Shown here piece after piece: positions 24,155 through 35,000 of a stretch of 64,000 nucleotides of DNA; the stretch's first letter is position 1; each line of letters begins with the position of its first letter. The stretch is taken from positions 62,001 to 126,000 of the forward strand of contig NZ_JAINVX010000002.1 of the NCBI RefSeq assembly GCF_019880635.1. The letters are read 5' to 3'. The DNA comes from Hanstruepera marina (GTDB lineage: Bacteria; Bacteroidota; Bacteroidia; Flavobacteriales; Flavobacteriaceae). Under the pieces are notes generated by a model, which did not search any database, had not been told where the DNA came from, and saw only the letters and a program-made list of their open reading frames with translations. Made by a program: the position numbers and the translations under genes.

Positions 24155-24695
24155 ATTGTATTTCAGGAGGATATTTTTCTAATATTTGAGAAACAAATTC
24201 TTTTATCCTTGCCTCTTTTTTATCAACATTATTAAAGTTGAGGTAACCAACACCTTGGCCCTGCCATACTAGTTCCTTCTTTTTGGCATCTATTAAATCA
24301 ATATACAAAACACCTTCAGTAGAGGTTGATACGGTATTATAATTTCCGTAAAAATAGGGGTTCCAGCCCCAGCCCCAGCCAGCACCTCCATAATAATTGT
24401 TGTATACGTCAATTTTCTCTCTAGCAGACGCAATTATGCTTACCAATACATCAGGATTTTCTGATTTTGTGTAGCCTTTAGCGATTAATTCACTTTCAAT
24501 GGCTTTTAAGATTCTTCGTTTATCTAAATCACTTATTTCAGCTTTATCAATACCCGGTTTATAAAAGGCAAAGGTTTTGAATTCATTAAAATTAACTTGC
24601 TTATCATAATCTGCAATAACACGCACTGAAGCACAAGAGGCAAACAAAATAGATAGGCTAAAGATGAACAGTAGTTTAATACATAGTTTTTTCAT
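24153..24695 (-). CDS. DUF4136 lipoprotein
   Basis: The 180-residue protein has a lipoprotein signal (LLFIFSLSILFASC; Cys at about 21). The mature part has the DUF4136 pattern: VIADYDKQVNFNEFKTFAFY..., an RI..AIE.EL..KGY segment and a Gly/Tyr/Trp-rich loop (YYGGAGWGWGW). It ends LVWQGQGVG...I.......ILEKYPP. Function unknown; the family is found on Bacteroidota and proteobacterial envelopes. It ends at the shared terminator and is 16 bases downstream of the urocanase stop. Confidence 0.85.
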   Translation of the reverse strand: MKKLCIKLLFIFSLSILFASCASVRVIADYDKQVNFNEFKTFAFYKPGIDKAEISDLDKRRILKAIESELIAKGYTKSENPDVLVSIIASAREKIDVYNNYYGGAGWGWGWNPYFYGNYNTVSTSTEGVLYIDLIDAKKKELVWQGQGVGYLNFNNVDKKEARIKEFVSQILEKYPPEIQ

Positions 24696-24711
24696 AACAA
24701 TATGGTTTAAG

Positions 24712-26706
24712 TTATAACGAGTCTAGTAATTTATCATCTACACAATTAGGAAGTGTGACTTTTAAATTGGGTTCTACTTCCATGGCGCGTTTTATAGCAA
24801 AAATAGCTTCATCATTTCTGGCCCAACTTCTGCGTGCAATTCCATTATTGACATCCCAGAAAAGCATTGATTTTAAGCGTCTTTCCGCATCATTACTACC
24901 ATCAAGAACCATGCCGAATCCACCGTTTATAACTTCTCCCCAGCCTACACCACCGCCATTGTGAATGCTAACCCAGGTTGCTCCTCTAAAGCTATCTCCA
25001 ATAACATTTTGTATGGCCATATCAGCAGTAAATCGAGAGCCATCATAAATATTACTGGTTTCGCGATAAGGCGAATCGGTTCCGGAAACATCATGGTGAT
25101 CACGCCCTAGAACGACAAAACCTATTTCGCCTTTCGCAATAGCATCGTTAAAGGCTTTGGCAATTTTCATGCGTCCTTCGGCATCTGCGTATAGTATTCT
25201 AGCTTGTGAGCCTACCACCAATTTGTTTTCTTGAGCACCCTTTATCCACTGGATATTATCAGCCATTTGCTGTTGGATCTCTTGAGGCGAATGTTTCATA
25301 ATCTCTTCAAGTACCTTACAAGCTATAGCATCGGTTTTGGCTAAATCTTCTGGTTTTCCTGAAGTGCACACCCAACGAAATGGACCAAACCCGTAATCAA
25401 AACACATAGGGCCCATAATATCCTGAACATAACTAGGATATTTAAATTCGCGACCAATGGTAGGGTTTTCTGCCATGACATCGGCACCTGCTCTAGACGC
25501 TTCCAATAAGAAAGCATTGCCATAATCAAAGAAATAGGTGCCTTTAGCTGTATGTTTGTTAATGGCGGCAGCTTGACGCCTTAAGCTTTCTTGAACTTTT
25601 GTTTTAAATAATTCAGGTTGGTTGGCCATCATATTATTAGCGTCTTCAAAAGACAAACCAACAGGATAGTACCCGCCAGCCCAAGGATTGTGAAGTGATG
25701 TTTGATCGCTTCCTAAATCAATATGTATATTTTCTTTGTCAAATGTTTCCCAAACATCAACCACATTGCCTAAATATGCAATGGAAACCGTTTCCTTATT
25801 AACCTTGGCTGTTTTTACACGATTAACCAATTCATCTAAATCCGTAATCTTTTCATCTATCCATTTTTGGTCTAGTCTTACTTGCGTGATTTTAGGATTA
25901 ACTTCAGCACAAACTGTAATGCACCCAGCAATATTTCCAGCTTTAGGTTGCGCTCCTGACATACCTCCTAATCCTGAAGTGACAAACACGTTGCCTTTTG
26001 GGCTTTTCTTTATTTTCCTGAAACCGTTTAACACCGTAATTGTTGTTCCGTGAACAATACCTTGTGGGCCAATATACATATAGCTTCCTGCGGTCATTTG
26101 GCCATATTGCGTGACACCAAGTGCATTAAATTTTTCCCAATCGTCAGGTTTAGAGTAGTTGGGAATCATCATACCGTTGGTAACTACAACTCGAGGAGCA
26201 TTTTTGTGCGATGGAAATAACCCCATAGGATGTCCAGAATACATAACCAACGTTTGTTCGTCGGTCATGTTGGCTAAATACTGCATAGTCAATAAATACT
26301 GTGCCCAATTTGAAAATACGGCACCATTACCACCATAAGTAATTAATTCGTGAGGGTGTTGTGCGACAGCATAATCCAAATTATTTTGTATCATCAACAT
26401 GATAGCTGCGGCTTGTTTGGATTTAGCTGGATAATCTTCCAATGGTCTAGCATACATCCTGTAATCTGGGCGCAGGCGATACATATAAACTCTACCATAG
26501 TTTTCTAATTCACTTTTAAACTCTGGAAGCAACTCGGCATGATGTTTTTTATCAAAGTAGCGTAATGCGTTTTTTAGGGCTAACTTTTGTTCTTCTTCTG
26601 AAAGTATGTCTTTACGTTTGGGTGCATGATTAATATCGGGTTCAAAGGCTTTAGGTTTAGGTAATATATCAGGAATGCCTTGTAAAATATGTTCTTGAAA
26701 TGTCAT
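24712..26706 (-). CDS. hutU: Urocanate hydratase
   Basis: The 664-residue urocanase converts urocanate to 4-imidazolone-5-propanoate in histidine breakdown, using tightly bound NAD as an electrophile. Seen in the sequence: the NAD-site region GLGGMSGAQPKAG, LGSDQTSLHNPWAGGYYPVG, the active-site block FDYGFGPFRWVCTSGKPEDL and the terminal NGGGVGWGEVINGGFGMVLDGS. The length is toward the long form of the family (E. coli-type about 560). No hutH, hutI or hutG is in the window, so it stands apart from other hut genes. Confidence 0.95.
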   Translation of the reverse strand: MTFQEHILQGIPDILPKPKAFEPDINHAPKRKDILSEEEQKLALKNALRYFDKKHHAELLPEFKSELENYGRVYMYRLRPDYRMYARPLEDYPAKSKQAAAIMLMIQNNLDYAVAQHPHELITYGGNGAVFSNWAQYLLTMQYLANMTDEQTLVMYSGHPMGLFPSHKNAPRVVVTNGMMIPNYSKPDDWEKFNALGVTQYGQMTAGSYMYIGPQGIVHGTTITVLNGFRKIKKSPKGNVFVTSGLGGMSGAQPKAGNIAGCITVCAEVNPKITQVRLDQKWIDEKITDLDELVNRVKTAKVNKETVSIAYLGNVVDVWETFDKENIHIDLGSDQTSLHNPWAGGYYPVGLSFEDANNMMANQPELFKTKVQESLRRQAAAINKHTAKGTYFFDYGNAFLLEASRAGADVMAENPTIGREFKYPSYVQDIMGPMCFDYGFGPFRWVCTSGKPEDLAKTDAIACKVLEEIMKHSPQEIQQQMADNIQWIKGAQENKLVVGSQARILYADAEGRMKIAKAFNDAIAKGEIGFVVLGRDHHDVSGTDSPYRETSNIYDGSRFTADMAIQNVIGDSFRGATWVSIHNGGGVGWGEVINGGFGMVLDGSNDAERRLKSMLFWDVNNGIARRSWARNDEAIFAIKRAMEVEPNLKVTLPNCVDDKLLDSL

Positions 26707-26841
26707 GTTATTATAGTTTTATGGTTAATCTAAAAAGGGTAGTTTTTTTAGATTTTTACTATGGATAACGAATGTCAACACGATGGTGTGTGTTGGCCAC
26801 TTTTATACGGTATGTCATTAAAAGTAAATCCAATGGTATGT

Positions 26842-27003
26842 TTATTTTTGAGAATGTGTTTTTGTATTAAATCCATACGGGCAATGCCTACAACTGCTTT
26901 CACAACAATAGCCACGTTTCAAATGGTATTGTTCAGTGAAGCAACGATACCCTTCCGGTGTCCAATAAAAGTCACCTTCTTCAATGGGGATTATCTTTTT
27001 CAT
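26842..27003 (-). CDS. Small Cys-rich DUF5522-like protein
   Basis: The start at 27003 gives a 53-residue protein (MKKIIPIEEGDFYWTPEGYR); the frame extends 10 codons further but this ATG starts the conserved part. Four cysteines in CCESSCRHCPYGF, plus Y....EGY.CFTEQYHL.RG, match DUF5522-type proteins. These are probably small metal-binding (zinc or iron) proteins of unknown role. Confidence 0.75.
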   Translation of the reverse strand: MKKIIPIEEGDFYWTPEGYRCFTEQYHLKRGYCCESSCRHCPYGFNTKTHSQK

Positions 27004-27110
27004 GCTACAAAGATAATATAATTGCTTTGCCATTCAGTATGCGGATTGCTGATTTTGAATATGGATAAAATAGGGGCAGTAATTGGACTGATTTTTGATA
27101 AATTCCATTT

Positions 27111-27449
27111 ATGATTATAGCGGTAAAACATTTGGTGCCTAAAGGATTTTCAGGAATTACTATTTACCCTTTTGTACTAGTTAAGAACAAGGAATTGAAA
27201 CATAATGTTGTTTTTGTTAATCATGAACGTATTCATTTACGACAACAACAGGAATTATTGGTTGTTCTATTTTATGTATGGTACATTCTTGAGTTTCTAA
27301 TTCGTTTATTGCTATACAGAAAATGGCATTTGGCCTACAGGAACATTTCTTTCGAACGCGAGGCTTATGGTAAAGAAAAAGACCTTGACTATTTACAATC
27401 AAGGCCTTTTTGGAATTTTATTATTTATCAAAAAAGCTTAATGCTTTAA
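27111..27449 (+). CDS. Small membrane protein with HExxH motif
   Basis: The 112-residue protein has a zincin-like motif HERIH (His38-His42) followed by LRQQQELL and a hydrophobic stretch (about 48-70). I do not know an experimentally studied homologue. The HExxH could be a real zinc site or coincidence; the FVNHERIHLRQQQE context resembles membrane peptidase-like hypothetical proteins of Flavobacteriia. Its 3' end overlaps that of the convergent T9SS gene by 12 bases. Confidence 0.65.
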   Translation: MIIAVKHLVPKGFSGITIYPFVLVKNKELKHNVVFVNHERIHLRQQQELLVVLFYVWYILEFLIRLLLYRKWHLAYRNISFEREAYGKEKDLDYLQSRPFWNFIIYQKSLML

Positions 27450-30400
27450 AATAACTTTTTGAACTTTTTGTATGCCATTTTCTAATTCAGCTTTTACAAA
27501 TAGTACACCATCACTTTGGCTTAGGTTATCAATTCTAAACTCGAGCTGGTTAACAGCGTTGTTGTTATAGAGCTGTCTGCCCAAAACATCATAAACAACA
27601 ATAGATTGGATTGGGCTATTGCTAGCCTTAACCTTTATGTAATGATTACCAGGAGCCGTAATCGTGATGGCCGTTTCAGAACTAAATTCATCAACACCTA
27701 ATGAGTTATTGGTATACCTTAAGATAAAACGATCGTTGAACACGCCAGTTTCAGCAGTAAAGCTATACGGAGATAGCCTCAAATCGTGAATAAAGTTGGT
27801 ATAGGTATCTTCCAAATAAATATTCTGTTCTTCATTTTCAAATAAACCATCCAATGAATTGATGGCAATAGAATAGTTGCCTGCCGTAGGGATCTCTATA
27901 CCTAGTGAGACCATATCGGTAACGTCAAATGGTAGAGCTCTACCTTGTATAGACATTTTTTCATTTGTTATTAGGGAATAGAAACTGATAGCAGATCCTG
28001 CAAAGTCATAACCGTCATATAACCTGTCTTTATTATTAGTTGCTCCTTCAACGTAACCAACAAGTATTGATGTAGCCAATTCATTAGCATTTATAAGGTC
28101 AAGCCAAATTCTATGGCGTTCAATGTTTGACTGTCTAGTGTTATTCGTTCTATAAAATTGACTGTTGTTCAGTGTTTCATCACGCATAGTATTATTAAAT
28201 GTGATGTTTTCAGAAGTTCCAGCAGCTGGGCTATCTAACATCAACACAAAAAAGGCTTGACCTGCAGCGATATCGCCATTGAAGCCAGGTGGATTGGAAC
28301 CAGTATAATTGTTGTCAATATAATCGTCACTATAGTTATAGATAAAATCATAGTAAAATGGACTGTTCTGAAAAACAGGTCCAGTTTGGTGCGTCCAAAA
28401 GTATATGGTACCGTCAATAAAACTGTTAGCTGAAATAAAATCAGTATAAGATACAGCTGAAGGATATGGGTTACCAATTAGGTTCCAGTTATCATCTTCA
28501 TTGGTAGCTAAAGCATCCCCTTGCGATGTGTAATTACCCGAATTATGTGTGCCCCTAGTAATAGGAACAGTAACAACACCATTTTGAGGTCTCCCGGAAA
28601 ATTGAGCGGTATTGGCAGGAACTGGGTTAGTTGACACAAGTCCTCTAACAATATAGCCTTTTCCTCTTTGCATAATACCTGATGCAGGTATCCAATCACC
28701 ATGAATGATACCATCTAATGTAGGATTCCATTCATAGATTAACTCGCCTGTAGCCGAAGAAATATCAGTAACATTAAAGTCTTCGTCTGTAGGGGAAGAC
28801 CAATAAATATAATCGTAGCCATTGACACCAGTTGGGACTGTACGCTGCATGTTCATAACGCCGCTTCCAGTATTGTTGTTTACATTGGGTGCACCTTCGT
28901 TTATTTGAATAATACTACCACTGTCCCTAACATCAATAGTACCATCTAATTGAATCCAGTCTGTTACAACTAAACTAGTATTGGATTCTATTTCAAGATA
29001 GCCATTAGTTTCTATAATTAAATTTAAACCATAAGCTGGTTGCGGTGGCAGCGGAGCTGTATTTGTAATGTCAGCAATTGGTGAGCGATTATTACTATTA
29101 GCCACATCTGGAATCAAAATACAGTCAGTAGATGTAGGAACACCCGAAGGAGTCCAGTTGTCATCAACATACCAGCTTGTATTTTGGGAGCCATTCCATA
29201 CTTTTTTGTTTCTTGAAACTGTAACCGTATTAAAACATCCTTCTTGATCGGTTGCTGTATAAGTTTCTGTGCCATTTGGTGCAGCATAAACGGTAGCAAA
29301 ATTTGTGCCTAAAACATAGGGTGTTGTTAAGCTGGCATCTGTATATAAGCCCGTAGCTGGTGTCCAAGTAATGCTTGGGGTGGTGGCTGGAGGTGTCCCT
29401 GAAACGACCACATCATCTATAGCCCAATTAAATATACCAAATATTTCTCCATCAAAACGAAATCTGATATATAAAGTTGGATTTCCATCTAGAGCAGAAA
29501 TATCTAAATTTAAAGCATTCGCAGCAATGTCACCAGTTACAGGATCTTGCGACCATTGTGCAGTCCAGTTGGTGTTGTCTATAGATGTTTCAATAAAAAT
29601 AGAGTGGACAAAAGTTGATGGAATCCACGAATTTAAATAATGCCTTAAATCTATTTCCAAATTGGTGTACGATGCAATATTGATTGCTGGAGAAGTTAAA
29701 ACCCATTCTCCATCTGCATAACCTGTAATCCAATCTAAAGTAGCCTCATTGGCTGTTCCACCCGCATCAGTCGAATTGGAACTAATCCATTGCCCGTTTG
29801 TTGAGGAAAAATTGACTGCTGACCAAGCTGATATTCCAGAACTAAAATCGTCAGACCAGATTGTTGTTGGTATGTTACTATTACTTGGAGTAGCCGTTAG
29901 TTCTGCATAATTTAAAGAGCAAGCATCAGCACCAATTGGATTAAGGGTTTCAGTAATCGTTATAAAACAATCACACCTAACGTCAGCAACCCAACCAGGA
30001 GCATTATCAAATCTACCGCTTTGGAATCGGAAAGTTAATGCACCAGAAGGATCTGTTGATGTAAAAGGCCCTGGTATGGTATTACCATTATAACTTCCTA
30101 TAAGAGGAGCTCCTATGTTTGGGCCATCATATACTCTCATAGTATCTGAACTATGTAAATCAAAAACAGAAAATGTTACCGTAACCACCTCACCTGGATT
30201 ATTAGGAGCAATGGTTGTAATTTCGTCAGAATTACTTGAATAATTACCCGAAATACCACCTCTGTCAACATATGTTTCTCCACAGCTTATAACAGGGCCA
30301 CAAGTAACATTAGCATTCCACCCGGCAGCTGTTGTAAAACCATCACTATTAAAGACAAATGTTAAAGCTCCTGAAGGATCACTTGAAGTAAAAGGACCTG

Positions 30401-31544
30401 GAATAGTAGTTCCTGAATATGAGCCAAGGCTTGGGTATGTGCTGTTGGGGCCATCATAAACAGTTAAATAATCATATCCAGCTTCAGTATTAAAAGAATT
30501 AAAAGTAACAGTTACAGCATCACCAGCATTGGCTGGAAAGATTGTTGTGGTTACATCGGTTTCATTATTTGCGTAATTACCACTACTACCACCAGAATCA
30601 AAAAACTGACTGGAACAAACTGGAGGAGGTGGCGGACAATCAATTGTAAAAACAACATTGCCACCAGTGGCTGTTTCGGTATCCAAATAAAAATAATAGA
30701 GAGTACCAGCTGTAAGTGTAAAACTACTTGTGGTTCCATTTGAAGTTAAATCATCAATACAAGTCCATCGGTCTGAAGCACAGCTAGTCCCATAACTATA
30801 ATTTACATGACCAACAGCTGAACTTATTTGAGTAATAGTATAACTTCCCGTTGTAGCTGGAGTAAATGAAAAAATTTGTTCATCTCCAGGAGCATCATTA
30901 CAGGTGTCATTAAAAATACCTGTCCCAGAAGGAATTGTAGCCGTTATTTGAGTTGATCCACAGGTGCTATTTATAGGAATAACTGAATCACATGGGTTTG
31001 TAATTTCAGTCACACAAATGTCAAAAGTACCTGTAGTATTACCTCCCCAATCCCAGTGCCATACACGGATGTAAACTGTATCGCCCGGAGTTAAACCAAA
31101 AGCAGTAAAACTGGGTTCATACAAACCAACACCGGAATCATCATCACATTCCACAATGGTTAAAGCTCCTGAACACGAACCTGTATAAAGTGCGATTACA
31201 CCATCAAAAAATGATGACGCAGGAATGTGAGTTAAATCTACCTGTATGTTCCCAGTGGTTCCAACAATAACAGAAAACCAAACATCTTCACCAGCATAAT
31301 TAGCACTTACTGGTTCACAGCCCACAGGAGTGTCTATGTTCGGGTTACTAGAATCTGTAGCTCCGGTATTATCCCCAACAATACAAGTGGTTCCTAACGG
31401 TGTCAAGGCGATAGCTGTTGCGCTACAGGGGTCGTCTTGACCATAGCTGCTCAATGAAGATAAAACGAAAATGAAACTTAAGATAAGAACCTTAAGGGAA
31501 AATAGATTTTTAATAGATTTTAATAGAGAGTAATTAAATGCCAT
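27438..31544 (-). CDS. Giant secreted T9SS cargo protein with two CUB domains
   Basis: The 1368-residue protein has a signal peptide (about 1-35, ending SSYGQ). Disulphide-type repeats rich in D.C...AI follow, then two CUB domains (about 312-415 and 420-525; both with SGNY..N and YDGPN...GSY.G.TIPGPFTS.DPSGALTF). A MAM/choice-of-anchor-like beta domain (about 565-715), a NW..SGVP..TDCI.IP segment (about 790) and a T9SS type A sorting domain (about 1295-1368; IVVYDVLGRQLY...VLFVKAELENG.QKVQKVILKH) complete it. It should be exported and attached to the cell surface. The last ~600 residues resemble those of the protein at 36115-40515. Ligand or substrate unknown. Confidence 0.88.
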   Translation of the reverse strand: MAFNYSLLKSIKNLFSLKVLILSFIFVLSSLSSYGQDDPCSATAIALTPLGTTCIVGDNTGATDSSNPNIDTPVGCEPVSANYAGEDVWFSVIVGTTGNIQVDLTHIPASSFFDGVIALYTGSCSGALTIVECDDDSGVGLYEPSFTAFGLTPGDTVYIRVWHWDWGGNTTGTFDICVTEITNPCDSVIPINSTCGSTQITATIPSGTGIFNDTCNDAPGDEQIFSFTPATTGSYTITQISSAVGHVNYSYGTSCASDRWTCIDDLTSNGTTSSFTLTAGTLYYFYLDTETATGGNVVFTIDCPPPPPVCSSQFFDSGGSSGNYANNETDVTTTIFPANAGDAVTVTFNSFNTEAGYDYLTVYDGPNSTYPSLGSYSGTTIPGPFTSSDPSGALTFVFNSDGFTTAAGWNANVTCGPVISCGETYVDRGGISGNYSSNSDEITTIAPNNPGEVVTVTFSVFDLHSSDTMRVYDGPNIGAPLIGSYNGNTIPGPFTSTDPSGALTFRFQSGRFDNAPGWVADVRCDCFITITETLNPIGADACSLNYAELTATPSNSNIPTTIWSDDFSSGISAWSAVNFSSTNGQWISSNSTDAGGTANEATLDWITGYADGEWVLTSPAINIASYTNLEIDLRHYLNSWIPSTFVHSIFIETSIDNTNWTAQWSQDPVTGDIAANALNLDISALDGNPTLYIRFRFDGEIFGIFNWAIDDVVVSGTPPATTPSITWTPATGLYTDASLTTPYVLGTNFATVYAAPNGTETYTATDQEGCFNTVTVSRNKKVWNGSQNTSWYVDDNWTPSGVPTSTDCILIPDVANSNNRSPIADITNTAPLPPQPAYGLNLIIETNGYLEIESNTSLVVTDWIQLDGTIDVRDSGSIIQINEGAPNVNNNTGSGVMNMQRTVPTGVNGYDYIYWSSPTDEDFNVTDISSATGELIYEWNPTLDGIIHGDWIPASGIMQRGKGYIVRGLVSTNPVPANTAQFSGRPQNGVVTVPITRGTHNSGNYTSQGDALATNEDDNWNLIGNPYPSAVSYTDFISANSFIDGTIYFWTHQTGPVFQNSPFYYDFIYNYSDDYIDNNYTGSNPPGFNGDIAAGQAFFVLMLDSPAAGTSENITFNNTMRDETLNNSQFYRTNNTRQSNIERHRIWLDLINANELATSILVGYVEGATNNKDRLYDGYDFAGSAISFYSLITNEKMSIQGRALPFDVTDMVSLGIEIPTAGNYSIAINSLDGLFENEEQNIYLEDTYTNFIHDLRLSPYSFTAETGVFNDRFILRYTNNSLGVDEFSSETAITITAPGNHYIKVKASNSPIQSIVVYDVLGRQLYNNNAVNQLEFRIDNLSQSDGVLFVKAELENGIQKVQKVILKH

Positions 31545-32022
31545 TTAATATGTGATTTATTTATAACGACAAATAATTGCCGTTTAAATGTTGCTATTAA
31601 TACATACCAAAATGCACACGTTGGTGCATTATAATAACATATAAGGATAGTTTTGTAGATTGAGGGCAAATCTTGTATAAGTTTATTTTTATAACGTGTT
31701 GAAAAATAATGAATTCATGCTAAACTATAAAAGATTATTACATGTGACTTTAACAAAATTATTAACATAAAAATAATATTGTTTGTTTAGTAATTAGGCT
31801 TCTAAAACAATTTATCGATAAGACGCAAAGTTTAAGGGTTGAAATACAACTATTTGGATGCTGATAATCAGCGATTTGAGGTAGGTTTTTTCAGTCAATT
31901 GAATATAAACGAATAGTGGTATTGTTTTAATTTAAATAAAAAGCTGAACCATGCCTGCATGGTTCAGCTTTTATCTTAATCAAAATAGCGCTTAAACTAA
32001 TTTGACTAATCAAATCAATAAT
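31545..32022. other. 478-bp gap between two T9SS genes
   Basis: No credible gene is present. It holds the promoter region of the 1368-residue T9SS gene (minus strand), a short dyad AATGCAC-ACGTTG-GTGCATT at 31611-31630 about 67 bases upstream of that gene's start, and a terminator at 31938-31973 for the next minus-strand gene. The rest is AT-rich without structure that I can name. Confidence 0.6.
31938..31973 (-). terminator. Intrinsic terminator of the 1277-residue T9SS gene
   Basis: AAGCTGAACCATGC-CT-GCATGGTTCAGCTT has a perfect 14-bp stem with flanking A and T runs. It lies 50 bases after the stop of the minus-strand gene at 32023-35856, so it ends that transcript. Confidence 0.85.
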
Positions 32023-35000
32023 TTAATTATTCGCTATAATAAGCTTTTTAGTACTTACTCCAGACTCAGTTGCTACGCGTACAAAGTAAATGCCATGAGA
32101 CATACCTTGAGTATTTAAACGGTGTCTAGGGTTTTGCACATTAGACAGATTGTTGGTAGACAATATTTTACCATAGAAATCTGTCATTTGGATGCTAACA
32201 TCTTGGTTTAAGTAATTACTTAAATCTACTTGTACCTCACCAGTTGTGGATGGGTTTGGATATAAGCTCCAGTCTGGAACATCATCACTTGAAGTAGCTG
32301 TAGAGTCAGCACGACCTCCAGCACCACTAACACAGAAACTCGTTGATTCGGAGTTTTCAAAAGAATCACCTGAAATTGTAGTATCTGTTCCCGTTACGTT
32401 GTATGACCCAGAACCAAAAGTACAGCAAATACCATCTCCAAAACTGTCATAAATTGTGAAAGTATAACAACCGTCTGGTAAACATGTAACCTCTGAAGTA
32501 AATGTTTCACCACTGTAATTGTCTCCAGATGCCACAACATTATCATTGTCGTTATCATCAGTTATTTCCCAAGATGTTTCACTAGGGTAATTATCAAAAT
32601 TAATATTAACAGTCACTTCATTATCATTACATGGTTCTGGTGGCGGAGCACATGTTAATTCTAGAGTATAAGGCCCTGTAAATGGATTAGAAAAGTCATC
32701 TCCAGATACAAATATATAATAGGTGGCTCCTTCTATTGAGCTAAACTCTACTTCAGACCTAAATCCAGAACCGCAAGCTGAAAAATTGTCGTTATTGCCA
32801 GCAACACATGAAATTGTAGAACAGTCACCAGTAAATACACCAATTCTTGTATCATAGGTCGAATTACATAAGCTCGCAATAACATCTCCACCTGTACCAA
32901 TAAAGGTATGCCATGTACCAGGTTCAACATTTAAATCATTATCACAATAACTTAAATAGCCATTTACTTCTCCATCTATTGAAGTATCTCCTTCAAATGG
33001 ATCATCGCATACTACAGTTGGTCCACCACACCATGGGCCAGTTTCAGTGGTAAAGACAGAAGATGCTCCGCAATTATCTGCAGATCCTATACTATTATAA
33101 GGTGTAATTGTAACATAATAGGTTGTTGCAAAGTCTAATAAGCCACTTAAATCATAATCAAGTGTGTTTCCAATATCTAAATTGTCTAATACATCTGTAC
33201 CGCCGTCGGTTGTGCCAACACTTAATAAGTAACCATCTACTAGCCCTGTTGCTGTGTCCCAAGAAATTTCAACATTTGTACTAACATCTGTTGCATCAGG
33301 CCCAGGTACTTTTAAACGGGCATCACAAAGTGGAGGGGTGCTACAATCCACTTCTTTATCACATGCGCCTAAAGAGTCCCCATGGTTTAAGTGTGCCTGT
33401 ACAGCGTTCGGGGACACACAAATTTGCTCACCATTATGGCAAACATTTACTTTTACGTTGTTAGGATTGTCACCACACGATATGTCTTCTACCAATACTG
33501 TAGTAAATACTTCAGATGTACATCCAATATTATCTGTAACTATTACGCTATAAACAGTTTGGGCTGCTGGTGCAACAAAAATGGTTTCACCAGTTTCACC
33601 TGTACTCCATTCGTAAGTATAAGGCGCTTCACCAAACTGGCCTACAGCGGTTAATGATGTGCCATCGGCTGGACCATACCCAGAAGTAACATATACACAC
33701 TCGCCTTCTACAATATAAGCGTCACATATACAATCTACTGTTAATACATAATCTCCTGAACTAGAATTCCATCCTGTAACATAAACATAGTAAACGGTTT
33801 CATTTTCTGAAGTAAAAGTTAGTTTAGATCGAAGTCCAGTACCACTATCATCATCACAATCTTCTAACACTAATCCATTACAAGAACCAGAATAAAGAGC
33901 TATTTTGGTATCGAAACTAGATTCTGAAAGGTCTAATACCATATCACCACCGGTACCAACTACAGTATACCAAACACCTGGCCCTGTATTTAGTTCTGGA
34001 AAACTTGTATCCATAAACTCACAATCTGCCAGATCTTCGCTATTAGCAAATTCAGTTGAGCCTGTTTCAACACCACCACAACCTATGGCAATGGCACCCT
34101 CACAGGTATCATTAGCTGGTGGACAAGTGTAGGATTCTGTTTCTAAATCTATGTCGCAATCAGATTCACTATGTACTATGGTTAAATCTACAGATGCGCC
34201 ACTATCAAATGGTCCAACAGTAGTAATGCCAGATCCTGCAATAATCCAGGTGTCTGAACCATCGGTTATAGATACGGCATCGTTAACTGTAGTAATGTCT
34301 ACATTAATTGAGAACTCAAAATTATCACAATCAGGAACTATTGTTGCATCAGCATATACAGCTTGTGTACAAGCAGCCTCTACTATTTCGACATCTAAAT
34401 CTACAACAGCCCCGAAATCTGAATTGGCACATGGGTCACCAGAAGTGTTTCCATAATCTGATCCATGAATACGCATTCTATGTACACCAAGCGCTGCTCC
34501 TGCTGGCATTGTGAAGTCTAATTCTAAAGCTGCTGGGTTTGAAGAGGTTGATATGCCTGATGATACTAAATCTGAAGGGTCAAAAACGCCATCATCATCA
34601 AAATCAATCCAAACAAAAGTATCATATGTCCAACCAGTGGCATAATTAATGACTAAATTAGTATTTAAACCTTGCTGCAATACAACAGGGCTTCCAGTTT
34701 CATCTGCATAATATTCTGGCATTGATATAGGTAAAGTTGTAGACCCTAAAACCACAGATGTTATACCGTTACCATCACCACCTTCAGGTGTAGCGTCGCA
34801 ATAGCTTAATGGGCACTCGTCACAAAAAGAGCCACCACAATCTACACCTTCTTCATCGCCATTTTGAATGCCATCATCACATGTTGCAGGGGCTTGCGTA
34901 ATAATATTGACGTCTAAATCTGCTACAGCAGTGTAATCTCCATTATAACAAGGGTCTGCTCCCGAATTTCCAAAATCTGAACCAGATATACGCATTCTAT

